Assembly: GCA_964592815.1 (NCBI GenBank) | Contig: CAZQGE010000047.1 | Location: forward strand, 1-10,677 | Direction of reading: 5' to 3' | Length of the DNA: 10,677 nt | Source of the DNA: CAZQGE01 sp964592815 | Lineage (GTDB): Bacteria; Bacillota; Clostridia; Christensenellales; CAG-917 | Shown here: piece by piece, positions 1 to 6,591 of the stretch | Position numbering within the stretch: the stretch's first letter is position 1 | Layout: each line of letters begins with the position of its first letter | Notes under the pieces: generated by a model | The model's database searches: none | Told to the model about the DNA's origin: nothing | The model's input: only the letters and a program-made list of their open reading frames with translations | Program-made: the position numbers and the translations under genes

Positions 1-56
1 AGCAAAATAGTAAAAGAAGAATGGACGTTATTGCGGATATAATTGACCGACAATAA
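1..56 (+). CDS. Possible C-terminal tail of a plus-strand gene (partial)
   Basis: The frame beginning at base 3 is open from the window edge to a TAA at 54-56 and reads as a charged, helix-like tail ending in MDVIADIIDRQ. A second frame from base 1 is also open until a TAA at 40-42, so the frame is not certain. The hairpin at 118-145, followed on the plus strand by a T-rich run, would suit the end of a plus-strand gene converging on the ferritin-like gene. No family can be named from so few residues, and chance open frames of this length are common. This is an inference only. Confidence 0.25.
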   Translation, partial: QNSKRRMDVIADIIDRQ

Positions 57-117
57 ATTTTTATAAAATGTTAATAAAAACTCAATTTTACGGCTTAAAT
101 TTACAGCTTCAAAACTT

Positions 118-150
118 GAAATATGCCCACAATTGGGCATATTTCTTTTA
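118..150. terminator. Perfect 12-bp hairpin, likely rho-independent (possibly bidirectional) terminator
   Basis: Arms at 118-129 (GAAATATGCCCA) and 134-145 are perfectly complementary around a 4-base loop. On the plus strand the stem is followed by TTTTAAT. On the minus strand it is followed by AAGTTTTG, a weaker T tract. It lies 35 nt past the stop codon of the ferritin-like gene, so it plausibly ends that minus-strand transcript. It may also end a convergent plus-strand transcript from beyond the left edge. Confidence 0.7.
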
Positions 151-179
151 ATATAAAACGAACACATTACAAGATTTTT

Positions 180-665
180 TTATTTATAATGTTTGAGCAA
201 CTCTTTGAACACCTTAATGTGAATTTCCTCGTCAAGTATAATTCTTTCAAGCAAAAGTTTTACTTGGTCGTCGTTCAAATTCAAAATTGTTCTTTCATAA
301 TTCAGAATTGCTGTTTCTTCACTTATAATATTTTGTTCCAAAAACTTTTTCGGTTCTAAGGTGTAATCAACAAAACTGCCATTCCAATATGTTCGATTGC
401 CCATAATTGGATAACCACCAAGTTTTGTGATAGTTGTGCCAAGCAGTTCGTGATGACGCATTTCGACTATTGCAATTTGCTCCAAAGGATACTTTAATTC
501 CTCTATGTCATAGCATATATACGATTGAAACGCGTATGTAAGAATTGCCGTAAGTTCGCTTGTTGCTCCGCCATAACTGGGCATAAGCAATTTGGCGTCT
601 GCTATGTCCTCTCGTGGGGTAATTTCTGGATACGGCAATTCACTTGAAAATTTGTTTAATTCCAT
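180..665 (-). CDS. Ferritin-like (diiron/dimanganese) four-helix protein
   Basis: This 161-residue protein has the carboxylate-histidine pattern of the ferritin-like superfamily: Glu37, then ExxH at E68-H71, a third-helix Glu116/117, and a second ExxH at E146-H149. These residues would bind a two-metal centre inside a four-helix bundle. The N-terminal LPYPE segment and the loop between helices 2 and 3 (GGYP, then YWNGSFVDY) resemble short Clostridia proteins annotated as bacterioferritin-like or manganese-catalase-like. The protein is cytosolic, with no signal peptide or membrane segment. A role in iron handling or peroxide protection is inferred from the family; the sequence does not separate iron from manganese, or storage from catalase-type chemistry. 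The start is supported by GAAGGAG six bases upstream of ATG. It is separated from the upstream phosphatase gene by 125 bp, so it probably has its own transcript. Confidence 0.85.
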   Translation of the reverse strand: MELNKFSSELPYPEITPREDIADAKLLMPSYGGATSELTAILTYAFQSYICYDIEELKYPLEQIAIVEMRHHELLGTTITKLGGYPIMGNRTYWNGSFVDYTLEPKKFLEQNIISEETAILNYERTILNLNDDQVKLLLERIILDEEIHIKVFKELLKHYK

Positions 666-686
666 AAAATGCTCCTTCTTCTTTTT

Positions 687-699
687 TTCATGATATGAA
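687..699. promoter_or_regulatory. Small inverted repeat just upstream of the ferritin-like gene
   Basis: TTCAT and ATGAA flank GAT about 20 nt upstream of the start codon, next to the ribosome binding site. It could be an operator half-site pair or a small 5'-UTR hairpin. It does not match the Fur or PerR consensus boxes I know, and AT-rich sequence produces such repeats by chance. A second small inverted repeat, TTAGCT/AGCTAA, lies at 735-752 in the same gap. Confidence 0.2.
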
Positions 700-770
700 G
701 AAAGGCATTAAAAGGTTAAAACATAACTTTGGAATTAGCTTAAAATAGCTAACAATAATGTAAACGCATA

Positions 771-785
771 AACACTTATTGTGTT
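771..785 (-). terminator. Weak hairpin after the YwlE-like gene
   Basis: AACAC and GTGTT pair around a 5-base loop, beginning 5 nt after the stop codon of the phosphatase gene in the direction of transcription. The stem has only 5 bp and the following bases (TATGCGTTT) are only partly T-rich. It could be a weak end for the long minus-strand operon, with partial read-through into the ferritin-like gene. Confidence 0.25.
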
Positions 786-790
786 CACCA

Positions 791-1231
791 TTATTTTGAA
801 CTGCTTAAAACAAAGGATAGCAATTCTGGCATAATATTTTGGAATTTGTCAAAAAGTGATTTGTAAGTTTGATAATCTTCACCATAAGGGTCTGCAAATT
901 TTAAGTCAAACAGTTTTTCCAACGAATAAATGTTGCATAATGAAAAAAATTTTTTTAGGCTTTCAAACACAGTATTATCTACTGCAAAGACGAAATCTTC
1001 GCTTTCTACTGCAATATTATCTATACTTTGAGGCTTTGGCAAATCAAAATCTAGGTCAAACTCTTGCAATATACTTATTGTGTTTTTATTTATTTCCGCG
1101 TTATCTTCAACGCTTGTTCCTGCGCTTGCCACTTCATACTCTATGTCGAGGCTTTTCAAATAGTATTCAAACGATTTTGCAAACATCGGGCTACGGCAAG
1201 TATTACCACAACACACGAAAAGTATTTTCAT
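791..1231 (-). CDS. ywlE: Low-molecular-weight phosphatase, YwlE-type (probable protein-arginine phosphatase)
   Basis: This 146-residue protein opens with the phosphatase P-loop CX5R: C7 C8 G9 N10 T11 C12 R13 S14. Cys7 is the expected nucleophile and Arg13 the phosphate binder. The general-acid loop is DP at residues 114-115, followed by a tyrosine-rich stretch. The threonine in CxGNTCRSP is characteristic of YwlE-type enzymes. In Bacillus subtilis the equivalent Thr11 favours phospho-arginine over phosphotyrosine, reversing McsB marking of proteins for ClpCP. The gene overlaps the end of the Sua5-type gene by 4 nt (ATGA), and in B. subtilis ywlE likewise follows the Sua5-type gene ywlC closely, which supports orthology. 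Residue 8 is Cys where YwlE usually has Thr, giving two adjacent cysteines in the catalytic loop. Phospho-arginine specificity is inferred from motif and neighbours. Confidence 0.85.
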   Translation of the reverse strand: MKILFVCCGNTCRSPMFAKSFEYYLKSLDIEYEVASAGTSVEDNAEINKNTISILQEFDLDFDLPKPQSIDNIAVESEDFVFAVDNTVFESLKKFFSLCNIYSLEKLFDLKFADPYGEDYQTYKSLFDKFQNIMPELLSFVLSSSK

Positions 1232-2211
1232 ACAATATTACCGCCACAGGCTTTTTCAACTCTGTTCATAACGGATACGGCAATTCCATTGCCATACAAT
1301 TTTTCTATTATTATATAGTCATATTTGATTTCTGCTTGTCGCAAAGCGTTATATATGTTTTTTGTGTAGTCTTCTGCTGTAACCCCAAGCGAAATTAAAT
1401 TCCTGTCACAAATTTCGTCCCTATAAATATCCCGCATAACCAAAATCGGTTTTAATCCAAGTGAAAGCTGTTTGTCATATTCAGAAACTGCACTTTGGAC
1501 ACTTTTTGCCATAACGGTTTTAACCTTTGGAGAATAGTGCGTATATTTCATTCCTGGAGCTTTTGCAATCTTGATAACTTTTCCGTTTTCGTTGACTTCC
1601 CCAACAAAATCTAATAGCATTTCCGCTGTAACTGCGCCAGGTCTAAGAATTGTTGGCGTATCTGTTGTCAAATCAAGCACAGTTGATTCTATCCCTACAC
1701 GACACGCGCCACCGTCTAAAATTAAAGCTACTTCGCCTTGCAAATCATCGTAAACGTGCATTGCCGTTGTTGGAGATATATGTTTGCTTTTGTTCGCTGA
1801 CGGTGCAGCAATTGGAGTGCTGTTTTCAATTAGTTGTCTTGCAAAAATATTTTCAGGCATTCGAATACCCACAGTTTCCCCACCCGCTGTTACTATACTT
1901 GGAACTTTGTCGCTTTTTTTCAAAACTATCGTCAATGGTCCTGGCATAAAATTTTGTGCGAGCGTCCAAAAAATTTCAGGAATATCAATCGCCAAATCTT
2001 TAACTTGCTCCAAATTCGAAATGTGAACAATCAACGGGTTATCTTGTGGTCTGCCCTTGGCAACAAAAATCTTTTGCACCGCTTTTTCATCTAGCGCATT
2101 TGCTCCCAATCCGTAAACGGTTTCTGTTGGAAAAACAACAAGCTCACCATCTTTGATGAGCTTTGCACCTAATTGTATTCCGTCATTTGCATTTATAATT
2201 TCAGTTTTCAT
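1228..2211 (-). CDS. tsaC: Threonylcarbamoyl-AMP synthase, long Sua5/YwlC type
   Basis: The enzyme makes threonylcarbamoyl-AMP from threonine, bicarbonate and ATP, the first step of t6A37 modification of ANN-decoding tRNAs. Numbered from the GTG at 2214 (328 residues), it has PTETVYGLG at 29-37, KGRPxxNPL at 53-61, PGPLT at 91-95, PSANKS at 138-143 with SPT at 147-149, DGG at 167-169 and IEST at 175-178. After the YrdC domain come the linker PGMKYTHYSP (220-229) and a C-terminal Sua5 domain to GNGIAVSVMNR, so this is the long form. The usual glycine in SANxSG is Lys144. Two starts are possible: GTG at 2214, overlapping the lipoprotein gene by 4 nt, or ATG at 2211 in TGATG. I chose the ATG. 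Neither has a strong ribosome binding site, so translation is probably coupled. Confidence 0.93.
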   Translation of the reverse strand: MKTEIINANDGIQLGAKLIKDGELVVFPTETVYGLGANALDEKAVQKIFVAKGRPQDNPLIVHISNLEQVKDLAIDIPEIFWTLAQNFMPGPLTIVLKKSDKVPSIVTAGGETVGIRMPENIFARQLIENSTPIAAPSANKSKHISPTTAMHVYDDLQGEVALILDGGACRVGIESTVLDLTTDTPTILRPGAVTAEMLLDFVGEVNENGKVIKIAKAPGMKYTHYSPKVKTVMAKSVQSAVSEYDKQLSLGLKPILVMRDIYRDEICDRNLISLGVTAEDYTKNIYNALRQAEIKYDYIIIEKLYGNGIAVSVMNRVEKACGGNIV

Positions 2212-4025
2212 CACTTTAACAAATAAACAACGTAAGGAATTGTAGTGTTTATATCCTCGTTATACATAATGATGAACGTCTTGTTTGCGGTTGCAGGATA
2301 TAAACTGCTTCCTTTTGGCATCATAGCAGGTAAAACCACGTTCTTTGACGTGTTAACGTTAAAGTTTTTGATGCCGTGCAAGGTTTTGCCGTCAACTTTT
2401 ACATTGTACATATAACAACCCAAAGTGTAAATTTCCTTGCCATCGCCTGTTGTTGAAACGTCCGTCAAAGTATCTTTGCCGTCACTTAATTTGGTTTGCA
2501 CAGTTCCGTCTTTGCCGACTATAACCAAATTAGCATAACCGTTTTCGTCGTATTTTTCACCAATTGTGTAATATCCTCTAAATGGTTGCAACGACTTATA
2601 TTGAAAATCTAAGACCAATTTTCCCGACAAATCAAATGCCCCGTACAAGTCTTTTCCATCTTTTGTTGTTGAAACGATAATCATTCCGTCATTCAACACA
2701 GCTGAAGTAATAACGTTGTCCTTGTTTTCAAACATAACGTTGCCATTTTTGTCGTATAGACGCATAATACCCGTGCCGATAGGCGCATAACCATAACCGT
2801 CAACATAGTCGAGTATCAATTCATATAAACTGACGTCGCCTTCTTTCAATCCACTAAGTTGCCTTCCAAAGTTACCCGAAAGCGATAACTCAATATCCAA
2901 ATTTGTGTCCAAAATAAACTGGTCATAACTTGCTTGTTTGTTTGTGCCAATGGTGTAGCATTCTGCAGCATACATTCTGTCACCATTCAAAAAAGTTGAC
3001 GTTGCAATTCCGTTTTTCGTCGAGCCGTAATATTTATTTGATAACTTTTTTATGACAATGTTCGATGAATATCCAAAAGTGCTATCCGTGCTTGCGTGAT
3101 AAACTTCTCGTTTGAGTTTGTAATATGTGTCGCTTAAAACGTAATCATATTCAGAGTCCGACGAAACTGTCCAACTCTCAACGCAATAAAATCTTCCGTA
3201 ACCGATATACGTTAATTCTGACGTATAGTTACTTTGCCCACTTTTTGTAAGCAGTTTATCGCCATCATTGTTTACAACTTGAGTTCCTATTTGAGGTATT
3301 CTGTAAACTCTATCTTGCGCGGTGCTGTCTTCTTCTGAAACTTGGTCTGCGGTTATTGAAACGTATAAGTTATCAAAGCCGTCTAATATACTCAAACTCT
3401 TTTTTACGTTCTTAATTCTTGCAACAAGTGCGCCTCGTTTTGTAGCGTCGCCCGTATAAGTAGGACGATAAATTGAAGTGTAACCCGTGTTTGAAGATTT
3501 TTGATTTTCTATGTCATAAATTGAATTGACTGCAATTAAACCATTGTCCAAAATTTTTATGACGCTGTCTATTGACGTTCCCTCAACAACGTTTGACAAT
3601 CTTTGTTCAGAAAGAACAATTTTGCCTGCCTTCAAGTCATAAACAAAAGCAGAATTACCACGTTTTGCCGCAAGTAAATTCCCTTTAATTCTTATGGCTT
3701 TAATTCCGTCTGAGACTTTGAACAGAGGTTGACTGTCTTTTCTGAACATAAACGACAGATTTCCGCTTTTATCAGATGCTTCCAAAATGAAACCGTCAAG
3801 ATTTTCATTGTAACCTATATCTGTAAGAGTTGACGATATGGTACGAACAAACCAACCCGATGGCACTTCAAAGAATTTTTCATAACCCGAAAATTCTTTT
3901 ACACTTGACGACTGAACGTACAGACTTCCCAGTCCTTCGTTAGTATCGCCACAAGCTGTCATAACTAAAGGCATAACAGTCAATGTCAAAATTAAAACCG
4001 CAATCAACAAAAATTTCTTTTTCAT
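2211..4025 (-). CDS. Predicted lipoprotein of unknown function with WG-like beta repeats
   Basis: The 604-residue product begins with MKKK, a hydrophobic stretch to about residue 22 and the lipobox MTAC. Cys25 would be lipidated, anchoring the mature protein to the outer face of the membrane. The rest has no transmembrane segment and is rich in short beta-strand motifs with D/N-G turns. Residues 460-489 (LYGAFDLSGKLVLDFQYKSL and what follows) resemble a WG-type repeat, and residues 126-138 (FVYDLKAGKIVL) may be a more degenerate copy. That suggests a beta-propeller or solenoid fold. I see no catalytic motif. The start overlaps the recO stop by 4 nt and has GGAG five bases upstream of ATG. It sits inside a housekeeping operon between recO and tsaC, where Bacillus has nothing comparable. 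Function is unknown; an envelope or binding role is only a guess. Confidence 0.8.
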   Translation of the reverse strand: MKKKFLLIAVLILTLTVMPLVMTACGDTNEGLGSLYVQSSSVKEFSGYEKFFEVPSGWFVRTISSTLTDIGYNENLDGFILEASDKSGNLSFMFRKDSQPLFKVSDGIKAIRIKGNLLAAKRGNSAFVYDLKAGKIVLSEQRLSNVVEGTSIDSVIKILDNGLIAVNSIYDIENQKSSNTGYTSIYRPTYTGDATKRGALVARIKNVKKSLSILDGFDNLYVSITADQVSEEDSTAQDRVYRIPQIGTQVVNNDGDKLLTKSGQSNYTSELTYIGYGRFYCVESWTVSSDSEYDYVLSDTYYKLKREVYHASTDSTFGYSSNIVIKKLSNKYYGSTKNGIATSTFLNGDRMYAAECYTIGTNKQASYDQFILDTNLDIELSLSGNFGRQLSGLKEGDVSLYELILDYVDGYGYAPIGTGIMRLYDKNGNVMFENKDNVITSAVLNDGMIIVSTTKDGKDLYGAFDLSGKLVLDFQYKSLQPFRGYYTIGEKYDENGYANLVIVGKDGTVQTKLSDGKDTLTDVSTTGDGKEIYTLGCYMYNVKVDGKTLHGIKNFNVNTSKNVVLPAMMPKGSSLYPATANKTFIIMYNEDINTTIPYVVYLLK

Positions 4026-4717
4026 ACTAGCTCCGTAAAATAGTGGTTGCTTATTCTTACGCCCAACAAATTATATACCGTATCGGCAAGGAACATATTG
4101 GACTTTCGCTTAATTGTTTTTGTAGCGTCTGTTTGTCCTTGCAAAAACTTCAAGGAATAGCCGTCAATAGGCACACCGTCAAGTCCTTTACAATGACTGC
4201 ACAAAACGCCGTCACTTATTGAAAAATAACATTGATTTTCCAAAGTACATTTACAAATATTACACACGTTAAAGTCCAATTGATTTCCGTTTAACATCAA
4301 AGTTTCAAGCAAAAAATCACGAATGACACAGTCAACTTCTTTATCTTTGTAAGCCAACTCATCCAATGCTTTTAAGCCTAATGCAATCATTTGCGGATTG
4401 GTTTGAACGCAAACTTTTTGCAAAACTTCCAAAATCAGCGTTGCAGCGTAATATTTTTCTAAATCTGAAACAATAGGAAAAAAACTTTCAATTTGAGAGC
4501 ATTCCGAAATTATGTATCTTGCTCCCGAACCTTGCAAAACGTAATCACCAAAATTCATAGGTTCAGCAGCAAAGCGAAGTTTGGCTTTTGGTTTTAGACA
4601 TCCCCTAGCGGTTGCTGTAATGACGCCATTTTCCAACGTTGACAACGTAACGAGCATATCGCTCTCACCATAACGCACAGCGCGGGTAACAATTCCTCTA
4701 ACCTTAACTCCGTCCAT
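4022..4717 (-). CDS. recO: DNA repair protein RecO
   Basis: RecO binds SSB-coated single-stranded DNA and, with RecR, loads RecA in the RecFOR recombination repair pathway. The N-terminal ~80 residues (VRGIVTRAVRYGESDMLVTL) match the RecO OB fold. A helical middle follows, then a four-cysteine zinc site C152-x2-C155 and C173-x2-C176. The length of 231 residues is slightly short of the usual ~240-255. It lies directly after era and yqzL, as in Bacillus, which fixes the identity. The ATG lies inside the 3' end of yqzL (14-nt overlap). An AAGGA is present but about 14 nt upstream, so initiation probably depends on translation of yqzL. Its stop overlaps the next gene by 4 nt. Confidence 0.93.
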   Translation of the reverse strand: MDGVKVRGIVTRAVRYGESDMLVTLSTLENGVITATARGCLKPKAKLRFAAEPMNFGDYVLQGSGARYIISECSQIESFFPIVSDLEKYYAATLILEVLQKVCVQTNPQMIALGLKALDELAYKDKEVDCVIRDFLLETLMLNGNQLDFNVCNICKCTLENQCYFSISDGVLCSHCKGLDGVPIDGYSLKFLQGQTDATKTIKRKSNMFLADTVYNLLGVRISNHYFTELV

Positions 4718-4814
4718 TCTTTTCGTTTTTTTCCTTCATTGCCCTATACATATTGTACAGTTCAATATCGCCAGTCTTTGCAAACATTTGCCACAAATCG
4801 TGTTCGTTCATCAT
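4704..4814 (-). CDS. yqzL: Small YqzL-like protein between era and recO
   Basis: A 36-residue frame runs from ATG at 4814 to TAA at 4704-4706, filling the gap between era and recO and overlapping the recO start by 14 nt. The core WQMFAKTGDIELYNMY matches the pattern I remember for the YqzL family: an aromatic residue, F, then TG, an acidic residue, I, and a spaced Tyr pair. In Bacillus a gene of this family sits at exactly this position. A second ATG follows immediately at 4811. The frame stays open upstream into the end of era, and a TTG at 4832 could add six residues. I see no good ribosome binding site, so reinitiation after era (stop 35 nt upstream) is likely. The cellular role of YqzL is not established. 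Confidence 0.75.
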   Translation of the reverse strand: MMNEHDLWQMFAKTGDIELYNMYRAMKEKNEKNGRS

Positions 4815-4848
4815 ACCAATAGTTTGTTGCAAAGTTGTATTATTATTC

Positions 4849-5751
4849 TTAATCTTCTTTTTTCAATGCTTTAAGGTCGTAACCCAATTCTTTCATCAAA
4901 TATTCGCTGTCACGCCATTCGCTCTTAACCCTAACATATAAGGTGAGAAAGACTTGCGCTCCAACAAGTTCTTCCAAGTCCTTTCTTGCCTTAGTCGCAA
5001 TTTCTTTAAGCATTTCTCCTTTTTTTCCTATAATAATCGGCTTATGAGACTGCTTTTCACAAATTATATCTGCATCAATGTCGCAAATAGGTTTGTTCTC
5101 TCGCATTTCAAACTTATTTATATAAACGCCAATACCATAAGGAATTTCCTTATCCAAAAGATAAAGTGCCTTTTCACGGATAATCTCCTGCGCCATAAAT
5201 CTCATACTGCTGTCAGTAAACATATCCTCAGGAAACATAGGTTCGCCCTCTGGCAATAAAGCCTCAATTTCAGCTAATAAAGGTTCAAGATTATCATTTT
5301 TCTTTGCTGAAATCGGAACTATTGCTTTAAGCCCTTCAATGCCATTCAGTTTTTGCAACGTGAAAAATAAAGTTTCAGGAATAACAGTATCTTGTTTGTT
5401 TAAGGCTACAATTATAGGTTTTTTCCCTGCGTTTTCCTGCAAAAATTCGTAATCTTCTTTTTGCATACCACGACTTGCATCAATAACATACAAAACACCT
5501 TCAACGTCTTTTAGACTGCTTTGAACAGATTGCATCATAAATTCACCCAGTTGATTACGTACTGTAAGCAAACCAGGAGTATCAATGAATACTATTTGGC
5601 TGTTGTCGGTGTTTACTATTCCCAAAAGTTTATTTCTTGTTGTCTGCGGACGCCAAGAAACGATTGCAACTTTCTCACCAACCAAACTATTTATCAAGGT
5701 TGATTTGCCAGCATTGGCAAGCCCTGCAATACATATAAAGCCTGTTTTCAT
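4849..5751 (-). CDS. era: GTPase Era, 16S rRNA-binding ribosome assembly factor
   Basis: Era binds near the 3' end of 16S rRNA and couples GTP hydrolysis to late 30S maturation. The 300-residue length is typical. The G1 loop is GLANAGKST at 10-18, G2 lies in RPQTTRN at 34-40, G3 is DTPG at 57-60, G4 is NKQD at 118-121 and G5 is SAK at 148-150. The C-terminal KH domain has its GxxG loop at 242-245 (GKKG) and ends with the typical VRVKSEWRDSEYLMKELGY region. The G1 loop differs from the common GRPNVGKST at three positions but keeps the essential Gly, Asn, Lys and Ser. AAGGA sits 9 nt upstream of ATG. About 285 bp without a clear gene precede it, so it may have its own promoter. Confidence 0.96.
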   Translation of the reverse strand: MKTGFICIAGLANAGKSTLINSLVGEKVAIVSWRPQTTRNKLLGIVNTDNSQIVFIDTPGLLTVRNQLGEFMMQSVQSSLKDVEGVLYVIDASRGMQKEDYEFLQENAGKKPIIVALNKQDTVIPETLFFTLQKLNGIEGLKAIVPISAKKNDNLEPLLAEIEALLPEGEPMFPEDMFTDSSMRFMAQEIIREKALYLLDKEIPYGIGVYINKFEMRENKPICDIDADIICEKQSHKPIIIGKKGEMLKEIATKARKDLEELVGAQVFLTLYVRVKSEWRDSEYLMKELGYDLKALKKED

Positions 5752-5769
5752 AAAATTTTTTCCTTTTTT

Positions 5770-5810
5770 AAGACAACTTTTGTGTTGTTAAGTTGTTTTT
5801 TTATTCTTTT
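5770..5810 (+). terminator. Plus-strand terminator-like hairpin in the era leader
   Basis: ACAACTT at 5773-5779 pairs with AAGTTGT at 5790-5796 around a 10-base loop, and the stem can extend outward with A-T and one G-T pair. On the plus strand it is followed by seven T residues and then ATTCTTTT, the pattern of a rho-independent terminator. No plus-strand gene precedes it, so it would end antisense transcripts from era. On the minus strand the same hairpin lies just upstream of the era ribosome binding site without a T run, and could instead be a leader structure. Confidence 0.35.
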
Positions 5811-5812
5811 CC

Positions 5813-5830
5813 AAACTAATTTCTTAGTTT
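5813..5830. repeat. 7-bp inverted repeat in the ybeY-era gap
   Basis: AAACTAA at 5813-5819 and TTAGTTT at 5824-5830 are perfect complements around a 4-base loop. No T tract follows on the minus strand, so it is not a standard terminator. It is one of several inverted repeats clustered in this gap. Confidence 0.35.
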
Positions 5831-6036
5831 AGTAATATCATCTCAGGCACTTTTTTATGCTTTGACAATATTTTTTTCGCAATATCAATTTTTTTATTGT
5901 CCTATCAACTGCTGTATCTTTGTAGTTTACAGTATGATAGCCCGACTATAAGATAGGTTATATTTCCGCCCGTAAGCCTCACAATATAGCGTTTACTCCC
6001 GAAAACATTTTCATTCAGCAGAAGCGCAATTTCTTA
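5831..6036 (-). other. Non-coding ybeY-era gap with structured sequence and an interrupted frame
   Basis: This stretch has no intact gene. In the ybeY frame, 42 sense codons follow the ybeY stop, then TGA and TAG, then 26 more codons to a TAA. There is no obvious start or ribosome binding site. Nested complementary segments are present: CTATCA (5902-5907) with TGATAG (5935-5940), enclosing CTGTA (5912-5916) with TACAG (5928-5932), and a second stem of 8 pairs between 5957-5964 and 5983-5990. CCTATC (5901-5906) can also pair with GATAGG (5952-5957), giving mutually exclusive folds. The 60 bases from 5941 are about 45% GC, above the surroundings. It could be a decayed gene, a dispersed repeat, or a structured era leader. 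I do not match it to a known riboswitch. Confidence 0.35.
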
Positions 6037-6507
6037 TTAAAAGCGTTTAAGCCCAACGTTATCCATAATTTTTCGTTGATGCTCCAACATAACCGCCTCA
6101 TCGTCCTTTTCAATGTGGTCAAAGCCCAAAATATGCAAAAAACCGTGACACGCCAAAAATCCTAATTCCCTTTGATATGAATGTTCATATTCTTGCGCTT
6201 GGTCTATTGCTCGTTGTCTACAAATCATAATGCTTCCAAGCATAACCCTCTTGCCATCATAATCATCAAACGTAAAAGCGTTTTTATATATTGGCAACTT
6301 CATTTTTTCAAAGCAAGGAAAGCTAAGCACGTCAGTCACGCTGTCAACGTTTCTTGCAGACTTATTGAGCTGTTTGATTGTTTCTTCATCAACTATAACC
6401 ATATCTATGGCAAAAAAGTCGTCTTGTTTCAAATGAGCAAACGTTGCGTTTTCCACTTTTTTTATAAGCATTTTCTCGCTTAAAGTCGCGCCTGAAATTT
6501 TTATCAT
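6037..6507 (-). CDS. ybeY: Endoribonuclease YbeY
   Basis: YbeY is a zinc-dependent single-strand endoribonuclease involved in 16S rRNA 3'-end maturation and ribosome quality control. The 156-residue protein has the signature HGFLHILGFDH with His121, His125 and His131 as metal ligands, preceded by TDVLSFP at 58-64. The length and the ending (LKRF) are normal for the family, so the stop is genuine. AGGA lies 7 nt upstream of the ATG. It follows pgpH after an 84-nt gap with no clear promoter. The position after phoH-pgpH and before era is the conserved Bacillota order. Acting on the same part of 16S rRNA as Era makes the grouping functionally sensible. Confidence 0.95.
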   Translation of the reverse strand: MIKISGATLSEKMLIKKVENATFAHLKQDDFFAIDMVIVDEETIKQLNKSARNVDSVTDVLSFPCFEKMKLPIYKNAFTFDDYDGKRVMLGSIMICRQRAIDQAQEYEHSYQRELGFLACHGFLHILGFDHIEKDDEAVMLEHQRKIMDNVGLKRF

Positions 6508-6591
6508 TGTTCGTCCTATATCTTTTGTCTTGCAAAAACGCGCAATCTATATGTATATGCTATACTTATGCGTTTGTTTGTTTCAGAGCTT

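Noticed and set aside
123..359. 78-codon open frame on the plus strand starting inside the hairpin at 118-145
   Set aside because: It is mostly antisense to the ferritin-like gene, reads as Phe-rich low-complexity sequence, and would begin within a terminator stem.
856..1398. 180-codon open frame on the plus strand
   Set aside because: It lies antisense across the YwlE-like and tsaC genes, reads as Phe/Tyr/Leu/Cys-rich sequence with no motif, and both opposite genes carry clear family signatures.
4737..4739. Upstream ATG as an alternative start for recO
   Set aside because: This ATG is in the yqzL frame, not the recO frame; it reads on to the TAA at 4704-4706, so it cannot extend RecO.
5901..5990. 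Possible known riboswitch, tRNA or 6S-like RNA in the ybeY-era gap
   Set aside because: Pairing segments exist, but no cloverleaf, no conserved riboswitch core I recognise, and no T tract after the stems on the minus strand. It is kept only as an unclassified structured region.
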